The notes beneath the pieces were generated by a model that was given only the letters and a program-made list of their open reading frames with translations, made no database searches and was not told where the DNA came from. Source: Kurthia huakuii LAM0618 (GTDB lineage: Bacteria > Bacillota > Bacilli > Bacillales_A > Planococcaceae). From it: a DNA stretch of 64,000 bases. The DNA is taken from positions 186,001 to 250,000 of the forward strand of contig NZ_AYTB01000007.1 in NCBI RefSeq assembly GCF_000505545.1. The letters are read 5' to 3'. Position 1 is the stretch's first letter. Each line of letters opens with the position of its first letter. The position numbers and the translations under genes are program-made. This document shows positions 1 through 13,131 of this stretch, one piece after another.

Positions 1-416
1 AAAACTTTGCCGCTTTAACTGAAAAATGGGCAACAATCATGAACGTACGTGACGTTGTTTTAAAATCATTAGAAGAAGCACGTACAGCGAAAGTAATCGG
101 TAAATCATTAGAAGCAACTGCAACGGTCTATGCCGATGCTGCAACAAAAGCGATACTTGCAGATGAAGCAATTGATTTTGCGCAAATGATGATTGTTTCT
201 GAATTTGTGTTAGATGACCTTGCAAACGCAACAGATGAATGTGTGAAAACAGAAACCGTTGCAGTCGCTGTTGTTAAAGCGAGTGGCGAAAAATGTGCTC
301 GTTGTTGGACAATCGATGCAACAGTAGGTCACAATGACAAACACGCAGATCTTTGCGAGCGTTGTGCAACAGTTGTTGAAGAAAATTTTGCTGACGTTGA
401 TTTAGAAGTGAAATAA
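1..416 (+). CDS. ileS: Isoleucyl-tRNA synthetase, C-terminal part
   Basis: The reading frame is open from base 3 and its start lies upstream of the window, so only about 137 C-terminal residues are seen. IleS charges tRNA-Ile in the cytoplasm. The visible part shows the end of the anticodon-binding region followed by a C-terminal zinc ribbon with two CxxC pairs (CARC and CERC), as in bacterial IleS. It lies directly before lspA, as in Bacillus. A hairpin with a T run follows the stop codon. Identification rests on the zinc ribbon, the synthetase-like helices and the gene order; the catalytic domain cannot be checked here. Confidence 0.93.
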   Translation, partial: NFAALTEKWATIMNVRDVVLKSLEEARTAKVIGKSLEATATVYADAATKAILADEAIDFAQMMIVSEFVLDDLANATDECVKTETVAVAVVKASGEKCARCWTIDATVGHNDKHADLCERCATVVEENFADVDLEVK

Positions 417-436
417 ATTAAAAAAACTCTGATGAA

Positions 437-467
437 AGGAATCGCTACTAGGCGGTTCCTTTTTTTG
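437..467 (+). terminator. Rho-independent terminator after ileS
   Basis: A 9-bp stem (437-445 with 452-460, one U-G pair) with a 6-base loop is followed at once by a run of T. It separates ileS from lspA. Confidence 0.8.
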
Positions 468-493
468 TAGTAGAAATTCGTATATCGTTCAAT

Positions 494-521
494 TTGTTCT
501 CGTATCGATGTGTGGTAAAAT
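494..521 (+). promoter_or_regulatory. Candidate promoter of lspA
   Basis: TTGTTC (494-499), a 16-base spacer and TAAAAT (516-521) preceded by TGG (extended -10) lie after the ileS terminator and 35 bases before the lspA start. This is a sequence match only. Confidence 0.5.
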
Positions 522-555
522 AGGTTAGATTCATGGAAAACGGAGGAAACGTCAC

Positions 556-1032
556 GTGTATAAATATTATTTAATTGCACTCTTTGTCATTATTGTTGAC
601 CAGCTGACAAAATGGGGTGTTGTGAAAAATATGACAGAGGGCCAAGAAATTGTCGTTTGGGACCCTATTTTTTCACTCTACTCACATCGCAACCAAGGCG
701 CAGCATGGGGGATGATGCAAGGAAGAATCGGTTTATTTACAATCGTTACAGTGGTTGTGGTTATCGCAATCATTTATTACTTTCACAAAGAAGGAAAAGG
801 TAAGCCGCTATTTGCGACGAGCCTCATGCTGCTTCTAGGCGGCGCAATTGGGAACTTCATCGACCGTATCACTACCGGCGAAGTAGTAGACTTTGCGAGC
901 TTTTGGATTCCAGTAATCGACTACGATTTCCCAATCTTTAATATTGCCGATATGGCACTAACATTCGGTGTCATTTTAATGATGATTTATGTATTATTTT
1001 TTGAAGGAAAACAAGGAAAGGTGAAGAAATAA
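556..1032 (+). CDS. lspA: Lipoprotein signal peptidase (signal peptidase II)
   Basis: LspA is a membrane aspartyl protease that removes the signal peptide from diacylglyceryl-modified prolipoproteins. The 158-residue product has the usual length and about four hydrophobic helices (residues 4-20, 58-75, 86-102 and 132-150). The catalytic aspartates are in GNFIDR (D103) and FNIAD (D132). The GTG start at 556 is set by the GGAGGA sequence at 542-547. The rluD-type gene follows after 4 bases, so the two are probably co-transcribed, as in B. subtilis. Confidence 0.96.
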   Translation: MYKYYLIALFVIIVDQLTKWGVVKNMTEGQEIVVWDPIFSLYSHRNQGAAWGMMQGRIGLFTIVTVVVVIAIIYYFHKEGKGKPLFATSLMLLLGGAIGNFIDRITTGEVVDFASFWIPVIDYDFPIFNIADMALTFGVILMMIYVLFFEGKQGKVKK

Positions 1033-1036
1033 TTTT

Positions 1037-1954
1037 ATGACTGAAACATTTACAGTACAAGCAGATAGCGCGAAAAACCGCATTGATAAAGCACTTGCAT
1101 CAATGCAGGACAAGTGGTCTCGCACACAAGTTCAAAACTTCGTTGATGAAGGGCATTTATTAGTAAACGGAGAAAAAGTGAAAAAAACATATAAAGTAAA
1201 AGAAAATGACATCATCACAGTTGATGAGCCAGAAGCAGAACCACTTGAAATTCTGGCTGAAGATTTAAATTTAGAAATCATTTATGAAGATGAGGATGTT
1301 CTCGTTGTCAACAAACCAAAGGGTATGGTCGTTCACCCAGCACCAGGTCACGCTACAGGAACGCTTGTAAACGGCTTGATGCATCATTGCACGGATTTAT
1401 CAGGCATCAATGGTGTCATGCGCCCAGGTATCGTACATCGTATTGATAAAGATACATCTGGTCTATTAATGGTGGCAAAAAATGATATGGCACATGAAAG
1501 TCTTGTTCAACAACTTGTCGATAAAACAGTGACACGCCGTTATACAGCGCTTGTACATGGCCATATTCCGCATGATAAAGGAACCATCGATGCACCAATC
1601 GGCCGCGACCAAAAAAATCGTCAAAAACAAGCCGTTGTTGATAATGGGAAACATGCCGTAACGCATTTCCACGTAACAGGACGTTTTGGCGTTGATTACA
1701 CAGTGATTGAATGCCGCCTTGAAACAGGTCGTACACACCAAATCCGCGTGCATATGAACTATATCGGGTATCCATTAGTTGGTGATCCAAAATACGGACC
1801 AAAGAAAACAATGGATATCGGTGGGCAAGCATTACATGCAGGTGTATTAGGCTTTGTCCACCCTCGTACAAATGAGTATTTAGAGTTTTCGACGCCAATC
1901 CCTGCTGATTTTGAGGCATTATTAGCTCGTTTAGGTAGCGAATACGAAAAATAA
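1037..1954 (+). CDS. RluA/RluD-family 23S rRNA pseudouridine synthase
   Basis: This is a cytoplasmic enzyme that converts uridine to pseudouridine in rRNA. The 305-residue protein has an N-terminal S4 RNA-binding domain (about residues 14-75) and the catalytic core with HRIDKDTSGL (134-143; D137 is the expected nucleophile) and GRTHQIRVHM. It corresponds to ylyB of B. subtilis, which also lies between lspA and pyrR. Family membership is clear, but which uridines it modifies cannot be read from sequence; RluD-type sites in helix 69 are the family expectation. Confidence 0.93.
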   Translation: MTETFTVQADSAKNRIDKALASMQDKWSRTQVQNFVDEGHLLVNGEKVKKTYKVKENDIITVDEPEAEPLEILAEDLNLEIIYEDEDVLVVNKPKGMVVHPAPGHATGTLVNGLMHHCTDLSGINGVMRPGIVHRIDKDTSGLLMVAKNDMAHESLVQQLVDKTVTRRYTALVHGHIPHDKGTIDAPIGRDQKNRQKQAVVDNGKHAVTHFHVTGRFGVDYTVIECRLETGRTHQIRVHMNYIGYPLVGDPKYGPKKTMDIGGQALHAGVLGFVHPRTNEYLEFSTPIPADFEALLARLGSEYEK

Positions 1955-1965
1955 GCAATAGACTG

Positions 1966-1995
1966 TTGACACTTTAAGTCATAAAGGTCTATACT
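1966..1995 (+). promoter_or_regulatory. Promoter of the pyr operon
   Basis: Consensus TTGACA (1966-1971), an 18-base spacer and TATACT (1990-1995). Transcription would start near 2002, giving a leader of about 180 bases before pyrR that carries the first attenuator. Confidence 0.8.
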
Positions 1996-2001
1996 TATGT
2001 C

Positions 2002-2720
<719 letters not shown>

Positions 2721-2748
2721 GTAAAAGCTTAGAAGGAAGTTGAAAGAT

Positions 2749-4113
2749 ATGTCAAATCAAACTGTACTAGATATCAATGACAAGCCAACTGGCAGTCAAT
2801 TAATTACATTAAGTTTACAACATATGTTCGCAATGCTTGGTTCCACTATTTTAGTGCCAACGTTGACCGAACTATCACCAGCCATCGCCTTACTAACAAG
2901 TGGTGTGGCAACATTATTCTTCCTATTAATAACGCGCTTTCAAGTGCCAGCATATTTAGGGTCATCATTCGCGTTTATCGCCCCAATGCTCGTTGCAACA
3001 AAAGCAGCTGGCGGCCCTGGTGGAGCAATGATCGGCGCGATGGCGGTCGGTATTGTCTACGGCATCGTCTCGCTTCTAATTTGGAAAACGGGCTACAAAT
3101 GGATTTTACGCATCTTACCACCAATCGTCGTTGCACCCGTGATTATGGTTATCGGTTTAGCATTAGCCGGTACAGCAGTTGATATGTCAATGAATGAAAC
3201 ATTAGCAGATGGGACGACGAAAGTGTACCACGTATCGTACTTCATTATTGCACTTATTACACTAGCAGCAGCGATTATTATTAACAACTTCGTAAAAGGC
3301 GTGATGAGCACGATGCCTATTTTAATCGGCTTGATCGTCGGTTACATTGCAGCGCTAATTTCAGACCAAATCGCCGGCACAAGCTTCATCGACTTTACAG
3401 CAGTAACAGAAGCAGCATGGATTGCGGTACCAGATTTCTTGCTTCCAGGTATCGATTACGAATTTAACGTCACCTCAACATTGTTACTCGCAATGGTGCC
3501 AATCGTCATCGTCACCATTTCAGAGCATATCGGTCATCAGCTCGTCCTTGGAAAAGTTGTGAAGCGCAACTTTATTAAAAGTCCAGGGCTACACCGTTCA
3601 CTACTAGGTGATGGCTTCGGTACATTAATTTCATCACTAATCGGTGGCCCACCAAAAACAACGTACGGTGAAAACATCGGCGTCCTTGTATTAACACGTG
3701 TCTTCAGTGTATGGGTTATCGGTGGTGCAGCAGTATTCGCCGTACTACTATCATTCTCAGGTAAGCTAATGGCTTTAGTAAGCACGATTCCTTCACCAGT
3801 ACTTGGTGGCGTATCTATCTTACTATTCGGTATTATCGCATCAAGCGGGTTACGCATGTTAGTTGAAAACAACATTGATTTTGACCATAAACGTAACCTT
3901 GTGATCGCATCTGTTATTTTAATCTTAGGTATCGGCGGCGGCAAGCTCTTATGGCAAAACGCTTTCGGTATTGAAGGAAATGACTTTGCTATCGAAGGTA
4001 TGGCACTTGCGGCAATCGTTGGTGTCCTACTAAACATCATCTTACCTGGTAAAGCTCAACCAGACCTTGAGCTACTAGCAGACGAACAACGAGAACAACA
4101 ATTAAATAAATAA
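2749..4113 (+). CDS. pyrP: Uracil permease (NCS2 family)
   Basis: A uracil importer of the nucleobase-cation symporter 2 family in the cytoplasmic membrane. The 454 residues are almost entirely hydrophobic helices (about 12-14). Family marks are QHMFAMLGSTILVP near the N-terminus and TTYGENIGV in the conserved central signature. An upstream in-frame TTG at 2740 would overlap the ribosome-binding site, so ATG 2749 behind AAGGAAG is chosen. In B. subtilis an attenuator precedes pyrP; here there is no room for one. The second attenuator lies after this gene. Confidence 0.95.
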   Translation: MSNQTVLDINDKPTGSQLITLSLQHMFAMLGSTILVPTLTELSPAIALLTSGVATLFFLLITRFQVPAYLGSSFAFIAPMLVATKAAGGPGGAMIGAMAVGIVYGIVSLLIWKTGYKWILRILPPIVVAPVIMVIGLALAGTAVDMSMNETLADGTTKVYHVSYFIIALITLAAAIIINNFVKGVMSTMPILIGLIVGYIAALISDQIAGTSFIDFTAVTEAAWIAVPDFLLPGIDYEFNVTSTLLLAMVPIVIVTISEHIGHQLVLGKVVKRNFIKSPGLHRSLLGDGFGTLISSLIGGPPKTTYGENIGVLVLTRVFSVWVIGGAAVFAVLLSFSGKLMALVSTIPSPVLGGVSILLFGIIASSGLRMLVENNIDFDHKRNLVIASVILILGIGGGKLLWQNAFGIEGNDFAIEGMALAAIVGVLLNIILPGKAQPDLELLADEQREQQLNK

Positions 4114-4120
4114 CAGCATT

Positions 4121-4246
4121 ACCTTTTAAGGGCTGCCCAGAGAGGCACAGAAGGGTTATTATTACAGTAGGGATGGGCGCATTAGCACAAGTCTATTGTA
4201 ATATCCTTCCTCCGCCTCCTTAAAATAACTAAGGAGGCTTTTTTAT
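4121..4246 (+). promoter_or_regulatory. PyrR attenuator 2 (pyrP-pyrB gap)
   Basis: A second copy of the PyrR-binding loop (4121-4156) begins ACCTTTTAA and ends AGAAGGG like the first, with TGCC/GGCA closing a CAGAGA loop. A terminator follows: a 9-bp stem GCCTCCTTA/TAAGGAGGC (4214-4222 with 4230-4238) and a T run. It would set expression of pyrB and everything downstream separately from the permease. Confidence 0.9.
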
Positions 4247-4289
4247 TAAAATCTTGCCTGTGAGCGAGAATAAATTCGGAGGCTATATG

Positions 4290-5171
4290 ATGAAAAATTT
4301 ACTGTCAATTGAAGAAGTATCTAACGAAGAAATCCACGCGATTTTAACAAGAGCCGCAGCGTTTGAAGCAGGCGAGCCAACACAACTAGATTCAGACTAC
4401 TTAGTCGCAAACCTATTTTTTGAACCAAGCACACGTACGAAAACAAGCTTTGAAACGGCCGAGCGCAAAATTGGTGCAACAGTCATTCCGTTCGAAGCAG
4501 GTTTCTCAAGTACATTAAAAGGTGAAACACTGTACGATACAGTGAAAACGTTAGAGATGATCGGCATGGACGCAGTAGTCATTCGTCATAAAGATGACGC
4601 CTACTACGAGGAATTACTAGACGGTATCAACGTCTCTGTGATTAATGCAGGTGATGGCGCTGGTCAACATCCGTCACAATGTCTACTCGATTTATTCACA
4701 ATTTTCAAAGAGTTCGGCAAATTTGAAGGATTAAATGTTACAATCGTGGGAGATGTATCGCATAGCCGCGTTGCCAAGTCAAATGCTTCGGCTCTGCGTC
4801 GATTAGGAGCAAATGTTAACTTTGTTTGCCCGAAAGAATGGCAAGGCGAGTACAGCGAAGCGCATCACGATTGGGATGAGTTACTACATACAAGTGATGT
4901 TGTGATGCTACTACGTGTTCAACACGAACGCGATGCAGCATATGAAGGTTTTACAACAGAAGGATATCACGCACAATTCGGATTAACGAAGGAACGTGAA
5001 CAGCAAATGAAAGATGGCGCCATCATCATGCACCCGGCACCAGTGAATCGCGGAGTTGAAATTGACTCCGATCTTGTTGAGTGTGACCGCTCGCGAATCT
5101 TCGAGCAAGTACGCAACGGCGTATTCGTTCGCATGGCTATCGTAGAAACGATCTTAAAGGGGAGAAAATAA
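4290..5171 (+). CDS. pyrB: Aspartate carbamoyltransferase catalytic chain
   Basis: PyrB condenses carbamoyl phosphate with aspartate, the first committed step of UMP synthesis. The 293-residue chain has the carbamoyl-phosphate loop EPSTRT (residues 45-50) and HPSQ (127-130), where many homologues have HPTQ. No regulatory pyrI gene is present, as in other Bacillales. ATG 4290 gives a 7-base spacing to CGGAGG at 4277-4282; ATG 4287 is the alternative. The stop overlaps the pyrC start (TAATG). Confidence 0.97.
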   Translation: MKNLLSIEEVSNEEIHAILTRAAAFEAGEPTQLDSDYLVANLFFEPSTRTKTSFETAERKIGATVIPFEAGFSSTLKGETLYDTVKTLEMIGMDAVVIRHKDDAYYEELLDGINVSVINAGDGAGQHPSQCLLDLFTIFKEFGKFEGLNVTIVGDVSHSRVAKSNASALRRLGANVNFVCPKEWQGEYSEAHHDWDELLHTSDVVMLLRVQHERDAAYEGFTTEGYHAQFGLTKEREQQMKDGAIIMHPAPVNRGVEIDSDLVECDRSRIFEQVRNGVFVRMAIVETILKGRK

Positions 5172-6448
5172 TGTCAAAATTAATCACAAACATCCAATTA
5201 GTAGATGAAGCAGGCAAGTTATCAGCAGGTGAAATTTTAATCGACAATGATGGTAATATCGCAGAAGTTGCGGCAACCGTAACACAAACAGCAGACGAAA
5301 CAATCGATGGGAAAGGCTGCATCGCCTCACCAGGTTTTGTTGACGTCCACGTGCACCTTCGCGAGCCAGGCTTTGAGCATAAAGAAACAATCGAAACAGG
5401 TACAGCTTCTGCTGCAAAAGGCGGTTTCACAACAATTTGTGCCATGCCAAATACAAAACCTGTGCCAGATTCAGTTGAAAACTTACAATTAATCAACAGC
5501 TTAATTGAGAACAGCGCTAAAGTTCGCGTGTTACCATATGGCTCGTTAACAGTCGCACAATCAGGTGACGCTCGTACAAGCATTAAAGACTTAAAAGATA
5601 ACGGCGCAGTTGCTTTCTCAGATGACGGTGTCGGTGTTCAATTAGCTTCAACAATGTACGAACAAATGAAAGATGCTGCAGAACTTGGCGTTACAGTCGT
5701 TGCTCACTGTGAAGATAACTCATTAATCTATGATGGTGTTATGCACGAAGGTACGCGTAATCATGAGCTAGGTTTACCAGGTATTCCATCAATTTGTGAA
5801 TCAGTACAAATCGCTCGCGATGTACTACTTGCAGAAGCAGCAGGCGCACATTATCACGTATGCCACGTATCAACGAAAGAATCGGTACGCGCTGTACGCG
5901 ATGCAAAAAAAGCCGGCATCAATGTAACTGCTGAAGTTTGTCCACACCACTTAATTTTAGAAGAAATGGACATCCCATCAGATGATGCAAACTGGAAAAT
6001 GAATCCGCCGCTTCGTGCGAAAGATGACTGGGAAGCATTACATGAAGGTTTACTTGATGGCACAATCGACTGTATCGCAACAGACCATGCACCACACACG
6101 CATGATGAAAAATGCTGCGGTATGGTTGGCGCACCATTCGGCATCGTAGGCTTTGAAACAGCATTCCCATTACTGTATACGAAATTCGTAAAAACAGAAA
6201 AATGGACGTTGCGTCAATTGATTGACTGGATGACTGTAAAACCTGCACAACTGTTCAAATTACCATACGGTACATTAAATGTTGGCGAATCTGCAGACAT
6301 CGTGCTAATTGACTTAGAACATGAACAAGCAGTAGATATTGAAAATTTTGAATCAAAAGGTAAAAACACACCATTCAATGGCTGGAAAGCTTATGGCTGG
6401 CCACAAAAAACAATCTACAACGGCGAAATCGTTTGGGAGGAAGCATAA
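5171..6448 (+). CDS. pyrC: Dihydroorotase
   Basis: PyrC cyclises N-carbamoyl-aspartate to dihydroorotate. The 425 residues are typical of class I dihydroorotases. The zinc-binding HVHLR (60-64), VAHCED, HVCHVST and ATDHAPHT motifs of the amidohydrolase fold are all present. It overlaps pyrB and carA by one base at TAATG junctions, which suggests coupled translation. Confidence 0.97.
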   Translation: MSKLITNIQLVDEAGKLSAGEILIDNDGNIAEVAATVTQTADETIDGKGCIASPGFVDVHVHLREPGFEHKETIETGTASAAKGGFTTICAMPNTKPVPDSVENLQLINSLIENSAKVRVLPYGSLTVAQSGDARTSIKDLKDNGAVAFSDDGVGVQLASTMYEQMKDAAELGVTVVAHCEDNSLIYDGVMHEGTRNHELGLPGIPSICESVQIARDVLLAEAAGAHYHVCHVSTKESVRAVRDAKKAGINVTAEVCPHHLILEEMDIPSDDANWKMNPPLRAKDDWEALHEGLLDGTIDCIATDHAPHTHDEKCCGMVGAPFGIVGFETAFPLLYTKFVKTEKWTLRQLIDWMTVKPAQLFKLPYGTLNVGESADIVLIDLEHEQAVDIENFESKGKNTPFNGWKAYGWPQKTIYNGEIVWEEA

Positions 6449-7551
6449 TGACAACAAGAAAACTCATTTTAGAAACAGGGGAAGTATTTGAAGGACAAGC
6501 ATTCGGTAGTGAAAAAGGTTCTGACGGTGAAGTTGTATTCACAACAGGAATGACAGGTTACCAAGAAACATTATCAGATCCATCATTCTGCGGCCAAATT
6601 GTAACGATGACATACCCGCTAATCGGGAACTACGGAATTAACCGTGATGACTTTGAAACGATTTCACCAGCAATTAAAGGTTTCGTCGTACACGAATTAG
6701 CAAAAACACCATCAAACTTCCGTAATGAAGGTACAGTGGATGAGTACTTGAAAATGAAAGACATTCCAGGGATTGAAGGTATTGATACACGTAAATTAAC
6801 ACGCCTAATCCGTAATGAAGGTTCTGTTAAAGGTTACTTAACAGCAGTAAATGAAGATGTGAATGTAGACGAAGTTGTTGCGCGCTTACAAGGCACAACA
6901 TTCCCAACAAACCAAGTAGAACAAGTTTCAACAAAAAGCGCATACCCATCTCCAGGACGTGGCAACCGCGTTGTATTAATGGACTTCGGTATGAAACATG
7001 GTATTTTACGCGAATTAAATAACCGTGACTGCGATGTAGTCGTTGTACCTTACAACACAACAGCAGAAGAAGTATTAGCTTATCATCCAGACGGCATTAT
7101 GCTATCAAACGGACCTGGAGATCCACTAGATGTGCCAGAAGCAATTGAAACGATTAAAAACTTGATCGGTAAAGTGCCACTATTCGGTATTTGCCTAGGG
7201 CACCAATTATTCGCTCTAGCAAGTGGCGCACAAACATTTAAATTAAAATTTGGTCACCGCGGTGCGAACCACCCAGTGAAAGACTTAAGTACAGGTCGTA
7301 CAGAATTAACTTCTCAAAACCACGGTTACGCAGTCGATATGGACTCATTAGCAGCAACAGATCTAGAAGTCACACATGTTGCGTTAAATGACAGCACTTG
7401 TGAAGGTTTACGCCACACAACAGCGCCAGCATTCACCGTACAATATCACCCAGAAGCATCACCAGGCCCAGAAGATTCAAACCACCTGTTCGATCAATTT
7501 ATCGAGTTAATGAATAACAATACTAGAGAGGAGCAACAACAACATGCCTAA
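6448..7551 (+). CDS. carA: Carbamoyl-phosphate synthase, small (glutaminase) subunit
   Basis: This subunit hydrolyses glutamine and passes ammonia to CarB for carbamoyl phosphate. The 367-residue protein has the N-terminal CPSase small-chain domain and a class I glutamine amidotransferase domain with GICLGHQ (catalytic C249) and YHPEASPGP (His and Glu of the triad). The start ATG 6448 lies in a TAATG junction with pyrC, behind GGGAGG. It corresponds to pyrAA of the B. subtilis pyr operon and overlaps carB by 8 bases. Confidence 0.97.
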   Translation: MTTRKLILETGEVFEGQAFGSEKGSDGEVVFTTGMTGYQETLSDPSFCGQIVTMTYPLIGNYGINRDDFETISPAIKGFVVHELAKTPSNFRNEGTVDEYLKMKDIPGIEGIDTRKLTRLIRNEGSVKGYLTAVNEDVNVDEVVARLQGTTFPTNQVEQVSTKSAYPSPGRGNRVVLMDFGMKHGILRELNNRDCDVVVVPYNTTAEEVLAYHPDGIMLSNGPGDPLDVPEAIETIKNLIGKVPLFGICLGHQLFALASGAQTFKLKFGHRGANHPVKDLSTGRTELTSQNHGYAVDMDSLAATDLEVTHVALNDSTCEGLRHTTAPAFTVQYHPEASPGPEDSNHLFDQFIELMNNNTREEQQQHA

Positions 7552-10500
7552 ACGCCAAGATATTAAATCCATTTTAGTAATCGGTTCTGGTCCAATCATC
7601 ATCGGTCAAGCCGCAGAATTCGACTACGCAGGTACACAAGCCTGCCTTTCACTTAAAGAGGAAGGTTACCGCGTTATTCTTATTAACTCAAACCCAGCGA
7701 CGATTATGACAGATACACAAATCGCTGACAAAGTATACATTGAGCCAATCAGCCTTGAGTTCGTATCACGCATCATCCGTAAAGAACGCCCAGATGCAAT
7801 CCTACCAACACTAGGTGGTCAAACAGGTCTAAACATGGCGATTGAATTACACAACTCAGGTATCTTAGATGAGCTAAACGTAGAAATTTTAGGTACAAAA
7901 TTAGATGCCATCAACCAAGCGGAAGACCGTGATTTATTCCGTAATTTAATGTACGAGCTAGATGTACCAACACCGGAATCAGAAATCGTACACACAGTAG
8001 AAGAAGCAGAGGAATTTGTTAAGAAAATTGGTTACCCAATTATCGTACGTCCAGCCTTCACATTAGGTGGTACAGGCGGTGGTATTTGTGAAAATGACCA
8101 AGATCTTCACGAAATCGTTGCATCAGGTTTAAAATATTCTCCAGTAACACAATGTTTAGTTGAAAAATCAATTGCTGGTTACAAAGAGATTGAATACGAA
8201 GTAATGCGTGACTCAAAAGACAATGCCATCGTTGTATGTAACATGGAAAATGTTGACCCAGTCGGCATTCACACAGGTGACTCAATCGTTGTAGCACCAT
8301 CACAAACATTATCTGACCGCGAATATCATATGTTACGTAACGTATCATTAAAAATTATCCGCGCCCTAGGTATTGAAGGTGGCTGTAACGTACAATTAGC
8401 GCTTGACCCAGATAGCTTTAACTACTACATTATCGAAGTAAACCCACGTGTATCACGTTCATCAGCACTTGCTTCTAAAGCAACGGGTTACCCAATCGCG
8501 AAACTTGCAGCAAAAATCGCTGTCGGCTTAACATTAGATGAAATGATTAACCCAGTAACAGGTAAAACATATGCTTGCTTCGAACCAGCACTTGATTACA
8601 TCGTAGCAAAAATCCCACGCTGGCCATTTGATAAATTCGAAGGTGCAAAACGTAACCTTGGTACACAAATGAAAGCAACGGGTGAAGTCATGGCAATCGG
8701 CCGTAATTTCGAAGAAGCTATGCTTAAAGCAGTGCGTTCATTAGAAACAGGTCACAAACATATCGAAATGAAACACGCAGAAGATTTAACAGATGAATGG
8801 ATCAAAAAACGTGTTACAAAAGCAGGCGATGAACGTTTATTCTTCTTAGGTGAAGCATTACGTCGCGGCGTAACAATCGAAGAAATTCATGAATGGTCAA
8901 AAATTGACTTATTCTTCTTAAATAAATTCAAAAACATCATCGATTACGAAACAACATTAAAAGAAAACGTTAAAGATGTTGACGTACTACGCCATGCGAA
9001 GAAAATTGGTTTCGCAGATGAAACAATCGGCAAACTTTGGGGTATGGAAGCAAGTGCTGTATACGATTTCCGTAAAGAGCATGGCATTATCCCGGTGTAC
9101 AAAATGGTTGATACATGTGCAGCAGAATTCGAATCAGAAACACCATATTTCTATGGCACGTATGCAGATGAAAACGAATCAATTAAAACAGACCGCGAAT
9201 CAGTTATCGTACTAGGTTCTGGTCCAATCCGTATCGGTCAAGGTGTCGAATTTGACTATGCCACAGTACACTCAGTATGGGCGATTCAAGAAGCAGGTTA
9301 TGAAGCAATCATCATCAACTCAAACCCAGAAACCGTTTCAACTGACTTCTCAATCTCTGATAAATTATACTTCGAACCATTAACAATCGAAGACGTTATG
9401 CACATCATCGACTTAGAGCAACCAAAAGGCGTTGTTGTACAATTCGGTGGTCAAACAGCAATCAACTTAGCAGATAAATTAGAAGCACGCGGCGTAAAAA
9501 TTCTAGGTACATCACTAGACTCAATCGACCGTGCAGAATCTCGTGACCGTTTCGAAGAAGCACTTCACGAGCTAGATATTCCGCAACCACTAGGTAAAAC
9601 AGCAACAAACACAGAAGATGCAGTGAAAATTGCTGAATCAATCGGCTACCCAGTGCTTGTACGTCCTTCATACGTACTTGGTGGACGCGCAATGCAAATT
9701 GTTTACAGCACAGATGAAATCAAACATTACATGGCAACAGCGGTAGAAGCATCACCAGAACACCCAGTATTAATCGACCGTTACTTAACAGGTAAAGAAA
9801 TCGAAGTAGATGCCATTTGTGACGGTACAAACGTATGTATCCCAGGGATTATGGAACATATCGAACGCGCAGGGGTTCACTCAGGTGACTCAATCGCAGT
9901 CTATCCGACACAAAACTTATCACAAAAACATATCGACACATTAGTTGATTACACAACTCGCCTAGCATTAGGACTTGGGATTAAAGGGTTAATGAACATC
10001 CAATATGTTATCTCAAACGATGAAGTATATGTGATTGAAGTAAACCCACGTGCATCACGTACAGTACCATTCTTAAGTAAAATCACAAACATTCCAATGG
10101 CGAATGTCGCAACAAAAGCAATTTTAGGTACATCAATTATTGAACAAGGCTACCCAACAGGCTTAGCGCCAATTCAAGAAGGTGTCTTCGTTAAAGTACC
10201 AGTATTCAGCTTTGCGAAATTACGTCGTGTCGATACAACATTAGGACCTGAAATGAAATCAACTGGTGAAGTAATGGGTAAAGATACAACGCTTGAAAAA
10301 GCTCTTTACAAAGGTTTCGTAGCAGCAGGTACAAAAATTGAAGATCATGGTTCAGTATTAATGACCGTAGCAGACAAAGATAAAGAAGAAGCAACAGCGC
10401 TTGCAAAACGCTTTGTAGAAATCGGCTATTCAATCTTCGCAACACCAGGTACAGCGAAAGCGTTAAAAGAAGCAGGTATTCAAACGACAATCGTTGATAA

Positions 10501-10746
10501 AATCGGCTCAAATGGTCCAACATTACTTGATGTCATTCAAAAAGGTGAAGCACAATTAATCATCAATACACTTACAAAAGGTCAACAACCAGCGCGTGAC
10601 GGTTTCCGTATCCGTCGTGAAGCGGTAGAAAATGGTGTAGCGTGCTTAACTTCACTTGATACTGCAGATGCAATCTTAAAAGTAATCGAATCAATGACAT
10701 TTACAGCAATGCCAATGCCAAAAGCTCAAGTAGAGGTGCGCATCTA

Positions 10747-10747
<1 letters not shown>
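7544..10747 (+). CDS. carB: Carbamoyl-phosphate synthase, large subunit
   Basis: The large subunit makes carbamoyl phosphate from bicarbonate, ammonia and two ATP. At 1067 residues it has the expected length, with two tandem ATP-grasp synthetase halves. The repeated signature [10 protein letters not shown] is exact in the second half, with a close variant in the first. An oligomerisation segment lies between the halves, and a C-terminal MGS-like allosteric domain covers about the last 130 residues. The MGS domain probably binds UMP and PRPP in this family. It overlaps carA by 8 bases and pyrK by one (TAATG). It corresponds to pyrAB. Confidence 0.97.
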
Positions 10748-12419
<1,672 letters not shown>

Positions 12420-12421
12420 CG

Positions 12422-13129
12422 ATGAACACAAAGCCAATTATTGCACTAGATTTTCCAACACCTGAAGATGTAACAACCTTTTTATCACAATTTGATGAGC
12501 CACTATTTGTAAAGGTGGGCATGGAGCTTTATTTACAAAATGGCCCGTCAATTATTCGTGACATTAAAGAAATGGGTCACGACATTTTCTTAGATTTAAA
12601 ACTGCATGATATTCCAAATACGGTAAAATCAGCAATGAAAGGCTTAGCAAAACTAGATATTGATTTAGTGAATGTTCACGCAGCAGGTGGGTCTGTGATG
12701 ATGAAAGCGGCGCTAGAAGGTTTAATCGAAGGAACGCCAGAAGGTAAGGAGCGTCCAGCGTTAATCGCTGTGACGCAATTAACGTCCACTTCTGAGGCGC
12801 AAATGAACAATGAGCAACAAATCCCTGGAGCGATTCAACAATCGGTCGTTCATTATGCGAAGCTAACAAAAGAAGCTGGATTAGACGGTGTAGTTTGCTC
12901 GGTTCTTGAGGCAAACATGATTGAAGAAGCGTGCGGCAAAGAATTTTTAAAAGTAACACCTGGCATCCGTTTAGCAGGCGGCGCAACACACGATCAAAAA
13001 CGTGTTGCAACACCACAAGTAGCGCGCGAGGAAGGCTCAACACAAATCGTCGTTGGCCGCGCGATTACAAAAGCAGAACAGCCGGTAGAAGCGTATCATA
13101 CGGTAGCACAATTATGGGAGGGCAATTAA
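12422..13129 (+). CDS. pyrF: Orotidine 5'-phosphate decarboxylase
   Basis: PyrF decarboxylates OMP to UMP, the last step of the pathway. The 235 residues have the group 1 signature [11 protein letters not shown], with D58 and K60 of the catalytic Asp-Lys array, and the C-terminal phosphate-binding stretch near VVGRAI. ATG 12422 follows pyrD by two bases, behind GGAAGGAG inside pyrD. Confidence 0.97.
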   Translation: MNTKPIIALDFPTPEDVTTFLSQFDEPLFVKVGMELYLQNGPSIIRDIKEMGHDIFLDLKLHDIPNTVKSAMKGLAKLDIDLVNVHAAGGSVMMKAALEGLIEGTPEGKERPALIAVTQLTSTSEAQMNNEQQIPGAIQQSVVHYAKLTKEAGLDGVVCSVLEANMIEEACGKEFLKVTPGIRLAGGATHDQKRVATPQVAREEGSTQIVVGRAITKAEQPVEAYHTVAQLWEGN

Positions 13130-13131
13130 AT

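Noticed and set aside
1416-1958. Long minus-strand frame opposite the pseudouridine synthase gene
   Set aside because: It is the antisense of a clear conserved gene, has no recognisable domain and no ribosome-binding site.
3537-4040. Minus-strand frame of 167 codons inside pyrP
   Set aside because: Shadow of the permease gene; the composition follows the complement of membrane-helix codons.
12931-13131. N-terminal extension of the pyrE frame into pyrF
   Set aside because: The extension is unlike any PyrE and lies inside pyrF; ATG 13132 has a good ribosome-binding site.
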